64,000 nt of DNA, taken from contig JAJYJM010000002.1 in NCBI GenBank assembly GCA_021789495.1, forward strand, positions 62,001 through 126,000, given 5' to 3'. Source of the stretch: Nitrospirota bacterium (lineage in GTDB: Bacteria > Nitrospirota > JACRHJ01). Under the pieces are notes generated by a model. It searched no databases and had not been told where the DNA came from. It saw nothing but the letters and a program-made list of their open reading frames with translations. Positions 38,731-49,591 of the stretch are shown piece after piece (the first letter of the stretch is position 1; each line of letters starts with the position of its first letter). Position numbers and translations under genes: made by a program.

Positions 38731-39779
38731 CGCGAAGAAGCAAGTCCGTAATCACGCTGTTAATATTCATCGCCCTGGCCGCCTTCCTGGTCTGGCGCTT
38801 CCTTCCTATGGGCGGCAAAGGAGAGGAGCGCGAAATATCCGCGCCAACTGGCCCGGCTGCTCAGGCGGGCGTCGTAACATTAAGCCGGGAGATGCTGGAA
38901 AGCGCCGGGATAAAGACGGAAACTCCGAAACCTTACGTCTACCGCGAACAGACGCACGCCTATGTGACCGTGCTCGACACCGGGGATTTGGTAGACTTGA
39001 GAAAAAACTATCTGGCCGCAAAGGCCGAGGGGCAAAAGGCCGGAGCCGCCCTTGAAACTACACGCGCGGAATACTCGCGGATGAAGAAACTCTACGACGA
39101 GAAGAACGTCTCTCCGAAGGCATACCAGGCCGCGGAGGCGGCCTTCCGCGCGGACGAGTCGGACTATGAACTGGCGAAAGGGAACATCCAGGCGATAGAG
39201 TTCGGCGCAAGCCAGAAATTGGGGAACGCGCTCGCAGGCGGGGTATGGAACGAGACGCCCGCTTTTTTCAGGCTGGAGACGCGCCGGGACGTGCTTTTGC
39301 AGGTCACCCTGCCGCAGGACTACGTCTCCAATGCGCCCCCTGCGGGGCTTAAGATTATCGCGCCTTCGGGTAAGACTATAACTGCGCGATTCATCTCCCT
39401 TACCCCGCGAACCAACCCGCAGATTCAGGGAATAAGCTTTTTCTACGCCGCTCCCGCGAAGACCGGTCTTCTCCCGGGCATGAACGCATCCGCCGTATTC
39501 CCGACGGGCCGACCGGTAAGTGGTTTATTTATTCCAGCCTCCGCCGTCGTATGGTGGCAGGGGCGCGCCTGGGCATATATCGAGGCTGGTGAACAGACCG
39601 CAGGCCAGGTTACCTTGACGCGCCGCGAGGTCTCCACGGAAAATCCCGTGGACGGCGGATGGTTCGTATCCGGCGGTTTTTCTCCGACGGATAAAATAGT
39701 CGTAAAGGGCGCGGAGACGCTCCTCTCGCAGGAGTTCCTCGCAAAACCCGCCGGCGGAAACGGGGGAGATGAGGATTAA
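38727..39779 (+). CDS. RND efflux periplasmic adaptor (HlyD/CzcB-like)
   Basis: MTRRSKSVITLLIFIALAAFLVWRFLP; YLAAKAEGQKAGAALETTRAEYSRMKKLYDEKNVSPKAYQAAE. Confidence 0.88.
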   Translation: MTRRSKSVITLLIFIALAAFLVWRFLPMGGKGEEREISAPTGPAAQAGVVTLSREMLESAGIKTETPKPYVYREQTHAYVTVLDTGDLVDLRKNYLAAKAEGQKAGAALETTRAEYSRMKKLYDEKNVSPKAYQAAEAAFRADESDYELAKGNIQAIEFGASQKLGNALAGGVWNETPAFFRLETRRDVLLQVTLPQDYVSNAPPAGLKIIAPSGKTITARFISLTPRTNPQIQGISFFYAAPAKTGLLPGMNASAVFPTGRPVSGLFIPASAVVWWQGRAWAYIEAGEQTAGQVTLTRREVSTENPVDGGWFVSGGFSPTDKIVVKGAETLLSQEFLAKPAGGNGGDED

Positions 39780-39788
39780 ACGCCACCC

Positions 39789-42700
39789 ATGCTAAGTTCA
39801 ATTGTCGGATTCTCCATACGGCGCAGGTGGATAGTCATGGCGCTGGCATGTCTGCTCCTGGGCTACGGCCTCTATACCCTTGAGCGCGCAAGATACGACG
39901 TCTTTCCGGAGTTCGCCCCGCCGACGGTTACGATACAGACAGAAAGCCCCGGCCTCTCGCCGGAGCAGGTGGAGATGCTGGTTACACAGCCGATAGAAAC
40001 GGCTGTAAGCGGGATACTCGGAGTGAAGACGGTGCGCTCCAGTTCCATCCAGGGACTCTCCGTAATCACAGTCGTTTTCAAATCCGGGAGCGACATCTTA
40101 AAGGACAGGCAATTCGTGTCCGAGCGGCTCTCCACCATCCTGACCAGCCTGCCGCGCGAGGCCGGGAACCCCGTCATTGTCCCGCTCACTTCATCTACGA
40201 GCATAGTGATGGTGATAGGGTTGACGTCCGGGAGGCTCTCTCTTATGGACCTTCGGACGGCGGCGTTCTGGACGGTCAGTCGGAGGCTTATGGCGGTGCC
40301 CGGCGTCTCAAAGGTCGTCGTACATGGAGGCGAGGAGCGTCAGTTCCAGGTGCAGGTTATTCCCAGGCGGCTTATAAAATACGACGTCTCATTAAACGAT
40401 GTGTTGGCCGCCGCGCGAAACGCCGCAGGCATAAAGGGCGCGGGGTTTGCCGATACGGAAAATCAGCGCATAATCCTGAGAACCGGTGGGGCGCCGGTTA
40501 CGGCCAAGGGCATCGGAGACACGGTCGTGGCCTTTCACGGCGGCGCGCCGCTAAGGATTCAGGACGTGGCGCGCGTAGTGGAAGCCCCGGCGCCGCCTAC
40601 CGGCATGGCGAGCGTGATGGGGCAGCCTGGGGTGCAGCTCCTCGTCTCGGAGCAGTACGGCGCAAACACGCTTCGGGTTACGAAGGGGATAGAAAAGGCC
40701 CTTGCCGAGCTTAAACCCGCCCTCGACTCGGACGGGATAACCGCGAGGATTATCTTCCGTCCGGCGAGCTTCATAGACACCGCGCTCCATAACTTAAGGA
40801 CTTCCCTTCTGATAGGCGCAGTCCTCGCCGTAATCGTTCTTTTTCTTTTCCTGTTTAATCTCCGGGCCGCGGCGGTCTCCTGCACCGCGATACCGCTCTC
40901 GCTCCTTGCAGGCGCGATAGTCCTGGACAGGTTCGGGTTCGGCCTTAACCTGATGACCATCGGCGGCCTGGCCATTGCAATAGGCGAGGTCGTGGACGAC
41001 GCCGTGATAGACGTCGAGAACATCATGAGGCGGCTTGGAGAAAACCTCCGCCTTGAGCGTCCGCGCCCGGCCTGGCAGGTGGTCAAGGACGCGTCCCTTG
41101 AGGTGCGGAGCGCGGTCGTATACGCAACGTTCGCGGTCATGCTCGTATTCGTGCCCATACTCACCATGTCCGGCGTGGCGGGCCGTCTCTTCAGGCCGCT
41201 TGGAGTCGCGTATATCCTCGCCGTGCTGGCGTCTCTCTCCGTGGCCCTCACGGTCGTCCCCGCGCTCTCGTATCTCCTGCTCAGGCACAAGCTTAAAGAG
41301 CAGGAGCCGCCCGTGGTCGCATGGATGAAGAGAAGATACAGGTCCGTGCTCGAAGCCGTCGAAAGACATTTCAAGGCGGCAATTGCGGTAGCGGCGCTCC
41401 TGACGCTGACCGGGCTTTCCCTTGTATTCTTCCTTGGCGGCACGTTCCTTCCGCGCCTGCACGAGGGGCATTTCATTGTCCACATGAACATGCTTCCGGG
41501 CACTTCTCTCGAGGAGTCAATGCGGCTCGGACGGCGCGTAACCGATGAACTTCTCAAAATCCAGTACGTAAAGACCGTCGCCCAGAGGGCGGGCCGCGCG
41601 CCTGAGGAGGACGACATACACGGCACGCACCAGAGCGAGTTCGAGGTAGACTTAAAACGCCTGAACGGGAGCGACATCGAAAAGGCAAGGGCGCAGATTG
41701 AGGATACGCTTAAAAAATTCCCCGGCGCGAACTTCGAAGTGGACACATTTCTTACCGAACGCATTGGCGAGACCATATCCGGATATGTCGCCCCGGTCGT
41801 TGTGAACATATACGGGAAAAGCCTGGGAGACCTCGACACGGAGGCAGGCCGGGTCGCCTCTGTCTTGAACGGAATCCGGGGCGCGTCGGGAGTGCAGGTG
41901 CAGTCCGTGCCCGGAATGCCGGAGATGTCGATAAGCCTAAGGAAGGACAGCCTTGCCAGATGGGGACTAAGCCCCGTAAGCGTAATGGACGCGGTTCGGA
42001 CCGCCTACCAGGGGACTGTCGTCGGCAAGGTGTACGAAGGGAACAGAAGTTTCAATGTCTCCGTCATCCTGCCGCCGCGCGAAAGAAGAAAGGCATCCTC
42101 CGTCGGCGAGCTTACACTGAAAAGCCCATCCGGGGCATACGTAAGATTAAGCCGGCTTGCGGACATACGCGAAATCCCCGGACGGTATATCGTCCTGCAC
42201 CAGGGGGCGAGGAGGGTGCAGACGGTCACGTGCGGCGTGAGCGGGCGGGACTTGAATTCGTTCGTAAAAGAGGCCGAAAGGAAGATAATTGCAAACGTAA
42301 AGCTCCCTGCGGGCAGCTATTTTGAATTTACCGGCGCGGCCCAGGCGGAGGCAAAATCCCGGCGCGACTTAATCGTCCACTCCCTCATGGCGGTAGTCGG
42401 AATCATTCTGCTCCTTTCGGTCGTAACCGGTTTTAGGAACCTGCTGCTTCTAGTATTAAACCTTCCGTTCGCGCTTGTGGGCGGGGTTGTTGCGGTGCTC
42501 CTCTCCGGGGGCGAGATGTCCCTCGGATCCATGGTCGGCTTCGTAACGCTTTTCGGCATAACGCTTCGTAACTCCATAATGCTTATCTCGCATTACGAGC
42601 ATCTTGCCGGCCTCGAGGGCATGGAGTGGGGGGCCGAAACATGCCTGAAGGGGGCGTCCGAGAGATTGGCTCCCATACTTATGACGGCTATTGTAACCGC

Positions 42701-42884
42701 GCTCGGGCTTCTGCCCCTGGCCCTTGGCAGCAACGCGCCGGGGCGGGAGATAGAAGGCCCGCTTGCGGTGGTTATACTGGGCGGACTTTTCACTTCCACT
42801 GCGCTGAATCTCCTGCTTTTGCCGGCGCTTTCCCTCCGTTACGGGAAGTTCGGTGTCGCCGGAAGAGATACCACACTCGAATAA
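39789..42884 (+). CDS. RND efflux inner-membrane pump, heavy-metal (CzcA/HME) like
   Basis: 1031 aa; YDVFPEFAPPTVTIQTESPGLSPEQVEMLVTQPIE; GEVVDDAVIDVENIMRRLGEN. Confidence 0.92.
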   Translation: MLSSIVGFSIRRRWIVMALACLLLGYGLYTLERARYDVFPEFAPPTVTIQTESPGLSPEQVEMLVTQPIETAVSGILGVKTVRSSSIQGLSVITVVFKSGSDILKDRQFVSERLSTILTSLPREAGNPVIVPLTSSTSIVMVIGLTSGRLSLMDLRTAAFWTVSRRLMAVPGVSKVVVHGGEERQFQVQVIPRRLIKYDVSLNDVLAAARNAAGIKGAGFADTENQRIILRTGGAPVTAKGIGDTVVAFHGGAPLRIQDVARVVEAPAPPTGMASVMGQPGVQLLVSEQYGANTLRVTKGIEKALAELKPALDSDGITARIIFRPASFIDTALHNLRTSLLIGAVLAVIVLFLFLFNLRAAAVSCTAIPLSLLAGAIVLDRFGFGLNLMTIGGLAIAIGEVVDDAVIDVENIMRRLGENLRLERPRPAWQVVKDASLEVRSAVVYATFAVMLVFVPILTMSGVAGRLFRPLGVAYILAVLASLSVALTVVPALSYLLLRHKLKEQEPPVVAWMKRRYRSVLEAVERHFKAAIAVAALLTLTGLSLVFFLGGTFLPRLHEGHFIVHMNMLPGTSLEESMRLGRRVTDELLKIQYVKTVAQRAGRAPEEDDIHGTHQSEFEVDLKRLNGSDIEKARAQIEDTLKKFPGANFEVDTFLTERIGETISGYVAPVVVNIYGKSLGDLDTEAGRVASVLNGIRGASGVQVQSVPGMPEMSISLRKDSLARWGLSPVSVMDAVRTAYQGTVVGKVYEGNRSFNVSVILPPRERRKASSVGELTLKSPSGAYVRLSRLADIREIPGRYIVLHQGARRVQTVTCGVSGRDLNSFVKEAERKIIANVKLPAGSYFEFTGAAQAEAKSRRDLIVHSLMAVVGIILLLSVVTGFRNLLLLVLNLPFALVGGVVAVLLSGGEMSLGSMVGFVTLFGITLRNSIMLISHYEHLAGLEGMEWGAETCLKGASERLAPILMTAIVTALGLLPLALGSNAPGREIEGPLAVVILGGLFTSTALNLLLLPALSLRYGKFGVAGRDTTLE

Positions 42885-42922
42885 AATCCCCACGGCAGGA
42901 AAAACTCCAATAGAGTTTCCTA

Positions 42923-42965
42923 TTGACAACCGTCCGTTAATATGTAATTATTACAATATAATAAT
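42923..42965 (+). promoter_or_regulatory. Promoter overlapped by a Fur/PerR-like box
   Basis: TTGACA (42923-42928), 17-bp spacer, AATTAT; near-perfect palindrome ATTATTACAATATAATAAT (42947-42965). Confidence 0.7.
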
Positions 42966-42988
42966 CAAATCACTTTAAGGGACATGAA

Positions 42989-43399
42989 ATGACGGAAGAC
43001 AAGGTTAAAAAGATAAAAATGACGCCGCAGAGGGCGGCCATACTGAAATACCTCGATGGCAACACGTCGCACCCGTCCGCCGAGACTATATTCGAGGCTG
43101 TCCGCAAAAAATACCCCATGATTTCATTCACGACCGTCTATAACACGCTTCAGACGCTAAAAGACCTCGACCGCGTCCGGGAGCTTAACATCGACGACGA
43201 GCGTAAGCGCTACGACCCTAACGTAAATATTCATCATCACCTGATATGCACGAACTGCAGGAAGATAGTGGACATCCGCATGGATTTCCCGCTCAATGTC
43301 CCCGATGAAAAGGCGCAGGGGTATATGATAAGCGGTCGGCACGTGGAATTCTACGGGCTGTGCCCGAAATGCAGAAACAAAAAGAAAAACAACTACTGA
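42989..43399 (+). CDS. Fur-family regulator, PerR-like
   Basis: 136 aa; [70 protein letters not shown]. Confidence 0.92.
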   Translation: MTEDKVKKIKMTPQRAAILKYLDGNTSHPSAETIFEAVRKKYPMISFTTVYNTLQTLKDLDRVRELNIDDERKRYDPNVNIHHHLICTNCRKIVDIRMDFPLNVPDEKAQGYMISGRHVEFYGLCPKCRNKKKNNY

Positions 43400-43413
43400 C
43401 AAAGGAGCCAAGC

Positions 43414-43833
43414 ATGGAGATTATCAACGAACACAAGATCGGACTTGCCAAGGGGACGGCGGTAGAAGAAGACGTGGCAATGAACTTCAAGGGCGAGACG
43501 ACTGAGGTGGGCCTTTATCTCGCCATGGCCCGCGCGGCGCAGAGGGAGGGTTACCCGGAGGTCGCCGGGACGCTTAAGACAATCGCGTGGGAAGAGGCTA
43601 TGCACGCGGCGCAGTTCGCGGAGATGAACGGCCTTGTTTCCGAGAGCACAAAGGAGAACATAGAGCGGATGATACGGGGCGAGATTGGCGCAAACAACGG
43701 CAAAAAGGCGGCGGCGAAAAAGGCCAGGGAAAACGATATTGACCCCGCGCACGACTTTTTCGACGAATCCTCGCGCGACGAGGCTCGCCACGCCAGGATG
43801 CTCCAGGGCCTGCTGGACAGGTACTTCAAATAA
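43414..43833 (+). CDS. Rubrerythrin-like ferritin-domain protein (no rubredoxin domain)
   Basis: [57 protein letters not shown]...DEARHARML. Confidence 0.9.
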   Translation: MEIINEHKIGLAKGTAVEEDVAMNFKGETTEVGLYLAMARAAQREGYPEVAGTLKTIAWEEAMHAAQFAEMNGLVSESTKENIERMIRGEIGANNGKKAAAKKARENDIDPAHDFFDESSRDEARHARMLQGLLDRYFK

Positions 43834-43905
43834 AGGTTCTCTCTATGCATCGCGCGGGTAAAAGATAGGGCTATTAAACAAATGACAGACCGCGAACCGG
43901 AAGGA

Positions 43906-43949
43906 TGTCATGAAAGCCATGACAGGATACCCCGCGTCTTGACGCGGGG
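43906..43949. terminator. Tandem hairpins between convergent genes
   Basis: TGTCATG-aaagc-CATGACA (43906-43924) and CCCCGCGTC-tt-GACGCGGGG (43930-43949). Confidence 0.6.
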
Positions 43950-43978
43950 AGTGTCACTTGATTTAGTATTCAGTTCCG

Positions 43979-45373
43979 CTACGCCGGTTTCCCGGTTCTG
44001 GCCCTCATCTCGCGGACGGAATTTATGCGTCCCATGACGGCCTCCCCGGCCGTGCCGCCGATGTGCTTTCGCGCGCCGACGGAGTTCTCAACCTTCAGGG
44101 CCTCAAGCGCGCTCTCGTCGGCTCCGGGATAAAGCTCTCTCAGCTCGGGAAGGGTAACCTCGTCCATGCCTCGCCCGGACTGCGCAAGCTTCCTCACGAG
44201 CCTGCCGACAATCTCGTGCGCGCTCCTGAAGGGCACGCCATGCTTGGCCAGCCAGTCGGCCAGGTCTGTCGCCGTGGAATAGCTCTCGCCCGCAGTTGCG
44301 GCCATTTTCTCCTGAACCGGCTCCATGCCCGCGACAATGTCCGTCATCGCGCGCAGGCATCCCCGGACGGTGTCGGAGGCGTCGAAGACTGGCTCCTTGT
44401 CCTCCTGCATGTCCTTGTTATACGCAAGGGGCAGGCCCTTCATAACCGTAAGGAGCGCGATTAAGTCTCCGTATACCCTGCCGGTCTTTCCGCGCACAAG
44501 TTCCGGGACGTCCGGGTTCTTCTTCTGGGGCATTATGGACGAGCCGGTGCAGTAGCGGTCGGGAAGGCTTATGAAGCCGAACTCGCCCGTTGACCAGAGC
44601 ACCATCTCCTCCGCGAGACGGGAAAGGTGCATCATAAATATCGAGCACGCGGCAAGGTATTCGAGGTTGAAGTCCCGGTCGGAGACGGAGTCCATGCTGT
44701 TATGGGTCGGCCCCTGGAAACGGAGCATCAAGGAGACGAACGAGCGGTCGATTGGATAGCCCGTCCCGGCAAGCGCCCCGGAGCCGAGCGGCATGAAGTC
44801 CCCGCGCTTAAGCGCGTCGGAGAACCTGCCCGAATCCCTCTCCAGCATCTCGTAGTAGGCCATCAGGTGATGCGAAAAAAGCACCGGCTGGGCGCGCTGG
44901 AGGTGCGTATAGCCGGGCATGATTATGTCGATATGGCGGGCCGCCTTCTCAAGTATGGCCTCCTGGAGGCCGTCTATCAAATTAATGCAGGCGGCGCACT
45001 CGTCCTTCAAGTAAAGCTTCATGTCGAGCGCGACCTGGTCGTTTCGGCTCCGGGCGGTATGGAGCTTCCGTCCGGCGTCGCCCGTCTTCTCGACAAGGCG
45101 CGCCTCGATGTTCATGTGAACGTCCTCAAGCTCCGTCTTCCATTTGAACTCCCCGCGCTCTATCTCATCCATGACCTCTTCCAGGCCGTGGACGATTTTG
45201 TCCGCCTCTTCGGGCGATATTATCCCCTGCCGCCCAAGCATCCTGGCGTGCGCGAGGCTCCCGGCGATGTCGTAGCGCCATAGCCGCCTGTCGAACGGGA
45301 CCGAGGCCGTGAACTCCTCCACGAAGCTGTCCGTCGGGCCTTCAAACCTCCCGCCCCAGGGTTTATCGGTCAT
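43979..45373 (-). CDS. argH: Argininosuccinate lyase
   Basis: [73 protein letters not shown] overlap with argG. Confidence 0.97.
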   Translation of the reverse strand: MTDKPWGGRFEGPTDSFVEEFTASVPFDRRLWRYDIAGSLAHARMLGRQGIISPEEADKIVHGLEEVMDEIERGEFKWKTELEDVHMNIEARLVEKTGDAGRKLHTARSRNDQVALDMKLYLKDECAACINLIDGLQEAILEKAARHIDIIMPGYTHLQRAQPVLFSHHLMAYYEMLERDSGRFSDALKRGDFMPLGSGALAGTGYPIDRSFVSLMLRFQGPTHNSMDSVSDRDFNLEYLAACSIFMMHLSRLAEEMVLWSTGEFGFISLPDRYCTGSSIMPQKKNPDVPELVRGKTGRVYGDLIALLTVMKGLPLAYNKDMQEDKEPVFDASDTVRGCLRAMTDIVAGMEPVQEKMAATAGESYSTATDLADWLAKHGVPFRSAHEIVGRLVRKLAQSGRGMDEVTLPELRELYPGADESALEALKVENSVGARKHIGGTAGEAVMGRINSVREMRARTGKPA

Positions 45374-46578
45374 GCCTTGCCCCCGAGAAGCGCCCTGATA
45401 CGAAGCCTCAGCGCATTTATTTTGATGAACCCTTCCGCGTCGCCCTGGTTGTATACCGCCTCTTTGCCGAACGTGGCGAACTCCGGGTGATAGAGCGAGC
45501 GGGAGGACTTCCTGCCGACGACCTCGCAGTTGCCCTTGTAGAGCCTGAGCCTCGCCGTCCCGGCGACGTTCTTCTGGGTGTCGTCGATAAGCCCCTGCAA
45601 AAGCTCGCGCTCCGGAGAATACCAGAAGCCGTAGTATACCAGCTCGGCATACTTCGGCACGAGAGAATCCCGCAGGTGCATTACCTCCCTGTCGAGCGTG
45701 ACGCTCTCGACGGCGCGGTGCGCGGCATGGAGGAGCGTCCCGCCCGGCGTCTCGTATACCCCGCGGGACTTCATTCCGACAAACCTGTTCTCGACCAGGT
45801 CGACACGTCCGACGCCGTTCTCTCCGGCCAGCCTGTTCGCCTCCGCAAGAAGCCTGCCGGGGCTCATTTTTATCCCGTTTATGGCCACCGGGTCGCCCTT
45901 TTCGTAATCCACCTCCACGTATACGGGCCTGTCCGGCGCATCCTCGGCGGGCACTGCCATCGTATACATGTCGCGCGTGGACTCCATCCACGGGTCTTCG
46001 AGTATGCCGCCCTCGTAGCTGATGTGCAGGAGGTTCCTGTCCGTGGAGAAGGGCTTCGCTTTCGTGGCCGTAACGGGTATGCCGTGCCTGCCGGCGTAGT
46101 CTATCAGGTCTTCGCGGGATTTGAAGTCCCATTCCCGCCAGGGCGCGATGACTTTGACATCGGGCTTCAGGGCGTAATACGTAAGCTCGAAGCGCACCTG
46201 GTCGTTTCCCTTGCCGGTCGCCCCGTGGGAGACCGCGTCCGCGCCCTCGGCAATGGCTATCTCTATCTGGCGCCTTGCGATAAGCGGCCTGGCGATGGAG
46301 GTGCCGAGCAGATATCTGCCTTCGTAGAGCGCATTCGCACGAAGCATCGGGAAGACGAAGTCCCGTACGAACTCCTCTTTCAGGTCTTCGATATATATCT
46401 TCGATGCGCCTGTTTTTACAGCTTTTTCGTTAAGCGGAGAGAGCTCTTCTCCCTGGCCCAGGTCCGCCGAGAAGGCGATTACCTCGCAGTGGTAGTTTTC
46501 GATGAGCCATTTTATTATGACGGATGTATCCAGCCCCCCGGAATACGCGAGGACGACCTTCCTGACGCCTTTATCCAC
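45370..46578 (-). CDS. argG: Argininosuccinate synthase
   Basis: 402 aa; [19 protein letters not shown]. Confidence 0.98.
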   Translation of the reverse strand: MDKGVRKVVLAYSGGLDTSVIIKWLIENYHCEVIAFSADLGQGEELSPLNEKAVKTGASKIYIEDLKEEFVRDFVFPMLRANALYEGRYLLGTSIARPLIARRQIEIAIAEGADAVSHGATGKGNDQVRFELTYYALKPDVKVIAPWREWDFKSREDLIDYAGRHGIPVTATKAKPFSTDRNLLHISYEGGILEDPWMESTRDMYTMAVPAEDAPDRPVYVEVDYEKGDPVAINGIKMSPGRLLAEANRLAGENGVGRVDLVENRFVGMKSRGVYETPGGTLLHAAHRAVESVTLDREVMHLRDSLVPKYAELVYYGFWYSPERELLQGLIDDTQKNVAGTARLRLYKGNCEVVGRKSSRSLYHPEFATFGKEAVYNQGDAEGFIKINALRLRIRALLGGKA

Positions 46579-46589
46579 TTATGTTCTCC

Positions 46590-47330
46590 TTACCTTACCC
46601 AGCCCGGCGGCGCGCCGGCCTTCCTGGCCTCTTCCGGGATGACGTTGTTTATCATGTTCTGCGCATCGTTCATTTCCTTCTGCGAGTCGTCCATCCTGAC
46701 CCTCGCCGCGCCGCGCAGGTCCTGATACTGCGTCACCTGGTAGTCGGAGACGGACGCCGCGTTCACGGTTGTGAGAAGGCCGTTGTAGCGGTTCCAGTCG
46801 TCGCTGGCCTCCTTGTATTTCTCCGCCGCTTTCTGGTATTTTTTCTTCCACTTATTGAGCTTGGCCTTCCACCAGTACCGGTTATGTCCGTAGTTATCCG
46901 TGTTATAGCCCGGAGCAGCCGGATTGGCCTGGGTCGGGGCAGGGACAAGCTCCTCCGGCTTTTTTGCCGCCGCCCCTCCCTGCGGTCTGGCGAAGGACTT
47001 CTGCACCGTCGCGCCCTCCTCGTCCGCGTTGACCGCCTGTATGTCCCTTATCTCGCTCTTGCTTATGACAATCGCGCCGGAAGGGAGTATTATCCGGATG
47101 GAGTTTTTCAGAACGGTATAGTTGTCGGTAGTAATCTTCCCGCCGTTTTTCAGCCGGATTACATACTTCTCTTTCTTCCCGGTCTTGGCCGACTGCTCAA
47201 GCGTCGAGGACGTATCCTTCGCCCGCCCAAGAATCTTGTTTACCAGGCTGCCTATCTTGCTCTGTTCGCAATAGGCGGCATTCGGCATAAAGACCGCGAC
47301 AAGACATAAAACAACCAGCAATTTCTTCAT
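46590..47330 (-). CDS. Exported hypothetical protein with predicted coiled coil
   Basis: 246 aa; signal peptide MKKLLVVLCLVAVFMPNAAYC; KYVIRLKNGGKITTDNYTVLKNSIRIILPSGAIVISKSEIRDI; KKKYQKAAEKYKEASDDWNRYN. Confidence 0.7.
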   Translation of the reverse strand: MKKLLVVLCLVAVFMPNAAYCEQSKIGSLVNKILGRAKDTSSTLEQSAKTGKKEKYVIRLKNGGKITTDNYTVLKNSIRIILPSGAIVISKSEIRDIQAVNADEEGATVQKSFARPQGGAAAKKPEELVPAPTQANPAAPGYNTDNYGHNRYWWKAKLNKWKKKYQKAAEKYKEASDDWNRYNGLLTTVNAASVSDYQVTQYQDLRGAARVRMDDSQKEMNDAQNMINNVIPEEARKAGAPPGWVR

Positions 47331-47426
47331 AGAGGGACCTCTTTTAACTGTTTGGCAGTCCGGGAACCCTTTGTCTTATCCTTAACTCTTATTATATACC
47401 AGCAAAGGCTGATTTTTTTACGGATT

Positions 47427-48341
47427 TCAGCCCATTATAAGCAGCTCCAGAAGCGCCTTCTGCGCGTGCAGGCGGTTCTCCGCCTGGTCGAAAACGGCGG
47501 AATTTTTACCCTCCATAGCCTCGTCGGTTATTTCTTCGCCCCTGTGCGCAGGCAGGCAGTGCAGGACAATGGAATCCGGCTTCGCCCTGCCGAGTAAACC
47601 GGAATTTATCTGGAAACCCCTGAAATGTTTCTCCCTTGCCGTCTTTTCGGACTCCTGGCCCATAGACGCCCAGACATCGGTATACAGCACGTCCGCCCCG
47701 GCGGCGGCTTTTTCCGGCTCCCGGACGACCTCTATTTTCGCCCTTTTCATTCCCCGCGCCCAGGCGAGAATATCCGAATCGGGGTCGTAGCCCTCAGGGC
47801 AGGCAAGCGAGATGTCTATACCGGCCTTGACGCAGCCCTCGATGAGGGAGTTCGCCATGTTGTTGCCGTCGCCGATATACGCGAGCTTAAGCCCTTCAAG
47901 CCTTACGAACCTTTCTTTTATCGTCAAAAGGTCTGCCAGCACCTGGCATGGGTGATGCTTGTCGGTGAGACCGTTTATCACGGGCACGGAGGCATATTTC
48001 GCCATGTCCTCTACGGATTCCTGGGAGTACGTGCGCACCATTATCGCATCGACATACCTTGAAAGCACTCGTGCCGTGTCCCGTATCTCCTCGCCACGGC
48101 CTATCTGGGTATCGGAAGGGGAAAGGAATATCGCATGTCCGCCGAGCTGAGACATCCCGGCCTCGAAAGACACCCTCGTGCGCGTCGAGGACTTCTCGAA
48201 TATCATGGCAAGCGTCCGGCTCTTGAGCGTAAACCTCTCCTCCCCGCTTGCATGAACAGCCTTGAGCAGCTCCGCCCGCTCCAGCACCTTGAAGAAGTCC
48301 TCGTCTGGGAATGAAGCCAGGGTCAAAAGGTCCTTAGTCAT
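47427..48341 (-). CDS. argF: Ornithine carbamoyltransferase
   Basis: 304 aa; FEKSSTRTRVSFEAGMSQLGGHAIFLSPSDTQIGRGE; VINGLTDKHHPCQVLADLLTI; HCLPAHRGEEIT. Confidence 0.97.
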   Translation of the reverse strand: MTKDLLTLASFPDEDFFKVLERAELLKAVHASGEERFTLKSRTLAMIFEKSSTRTRVSFEAGMSQLGGHAIFLSPSDTQIGRGEEIRDTARVLSRYVDAIMVRTYSQESVEDMAKYASVPVINGLTDKHHPCQVLADLLTIKERFVRLEGLKLAYIGDGNNMANSLIEGCVKAGIDISLACPEGYDPDSDILAWARGMKRAKIEVVREPEKAAAGADVLYTDVWASMGQESEKTAREKHFRGFQINSGLLGRAKPDSIVLHCLPAHRGEEITDEAMEGKNSAVFDQAENRLHAQKALLELLIMG

Positions 48342-49539
48342 GGTGCAGCCTGCCTTCGAATATCCTGTCCAATGTCTCCACCAGCGCGTCGATCTCCTCT
48401 TCCGTAACGATAAGGGGCGGCAAGAACCTCAGCACGCTGCCCATTGTCGAATTTATCACGAAACCCTCCGCGAGCGCCTGCTTTACGATGGGCGCGGCGT
48501 CGAAATCGAGTTCCATGCCGATTAAAAGCCCCCTGCCCCTGACATCCCTTATGAAATGATATTTTTCCTTGAGCTTCAAAAGCTCCTTTACGAAATACTC
48601 CCCCATCCTCGCGCAGGAGCCAAGAAGCCAGCCGTCCTCGAGTATGGCCTCAAGGGAGGCCAGTCCCGCCGCGCAGGCGAGCGGATTGCCCCCGAACGTC
48701 GAGGCGTGGTCGCCCGGAGAGAACGCCTCCGCCGCCTTCTCCGTCGCAAGGCAGGCCCCTATAGCAGTTCCGCCGCCAAGCGCCTTGGCAAGCGTCATAA
48801 TGTCCGGTTTTATGCCGTAGTGTTCGCAGGCGAAGAGCTTCCCGGTGCGTCCCATGCCGGTCTGCACCTCGTCGAGGATGAGAAGAAGCCCCTTTTCGTC
48901 GCACAGCGCCCTTAGCTCCCCGAAATAATCGTCCGGCGGGACGTTGACCCCTCCCTCCGCCTGTATAGGCTCCATCATGACGGCGCAGGTCTTGTCCGTT
49001 ACGGCGTCCCTGACAGCCGCAGCATCTCCGAACGGGACATATTTGAAACCCGGCAGAAGCGGCGTGAACGCCGTCTGGAACTTCTCCTGGCCGGTCGCGG
49101 TTATCGTGGCCATCGTCCTGCCGTGGAACGACTTCAGCGCGGTAATAATCTCATATCTCTGGCCGCCCATGTTCTCTTTTGCATACTTCCGGGCGAGCTT
49201 GATAGCCGCCTCGTTCGCCTCCGCGCCGGAGTTGCAGAAAAAGACCCTGTCCGCGAACGAGTTCTGGCACAGGGCCTTGGCAAGCTTTATCTGCGGCTCG
49301 ATGTGGAAATAGTTCGAGACATGGATAAGCTTCTGGGCCTGCTTCTGGAGCGCAATCACGACCTTCGGGTGGCAGTGCCCCAGGTTGTTCACGGCTATGC
49401 CGGAGAGAAAGTCGAGATATTCCTTGCCGTCGGAGTCCCAAAGCTTCATACCCCTGCCCCGGACGAACACGACGGGGAAGCGCCCGTAAGTATTAAAGAG
49501 ATACTTTCTTGACTCTTCTATCAGTTTATCCGTTGACAT
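48334..49539 (-). CDS. argD: Acetylornithine aminotransferase
   Basis: 401 aa; FCNSGAEANEAAIKLARKY; SFHGRTMATI; LLILDEVQTGMGRTGKLFACEHYGIKPDIMTLAKALGGG. Confidence 0.95.
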   Translation of the reverse strand: MSTDKLIEESRKYLFNTYGRFPVVFVRGRGMKLWDSDGKEYLDFLSGIAVNNLGHCHPKVVIALQKQAQKLIHVSNYFHIEPQIKLAKALCQNSFADRVFFCNSGAEANEAAIKLARKYAKENMGGQRYEIITALKSFHGRTMATITATGQEKFQTAFTPLLPGFKYVPFGDAAAVRDAVTDKTCAVMMEPIQAEGGVNVPPDDYFGELRALCDEKGLLLILDEVQTGMGRTGKLFACEHYGIKPDIMTLAKALGGGTAIGACLATEKAAEAFSPGDHASTFGGNPLACAAGLASLEAILEDGWLLGSCARMGEYFVKELLKLKEKYHFIRDVRGRGLLIGMELDFDAAPIVKQALAEGFVINSTMGSVLRFLPPLIVTEEEIDALVETLDRIFEGRLHHD

Positions 49540-49591
49540 GGTAGTTAAATTTAATTAATGATTTTTGCCATTTTTTCGCGTAAAACTAATT

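Noticed and set aside
40559-41839. 426-aa minus-strand ORF opposite the CzcA-like pump
   Set aside because: Ser/Arg/Thr-rich antisense shadow without coding character; opposite strand has full RND motifs.
45374-46132. N-terminal ~250 aa of the 717-aa minus-strand ORF 43979-46132
   Set aside because: Out-of-frame overlap with argG; ArgH homology begins at the ATG at 45371-45373.
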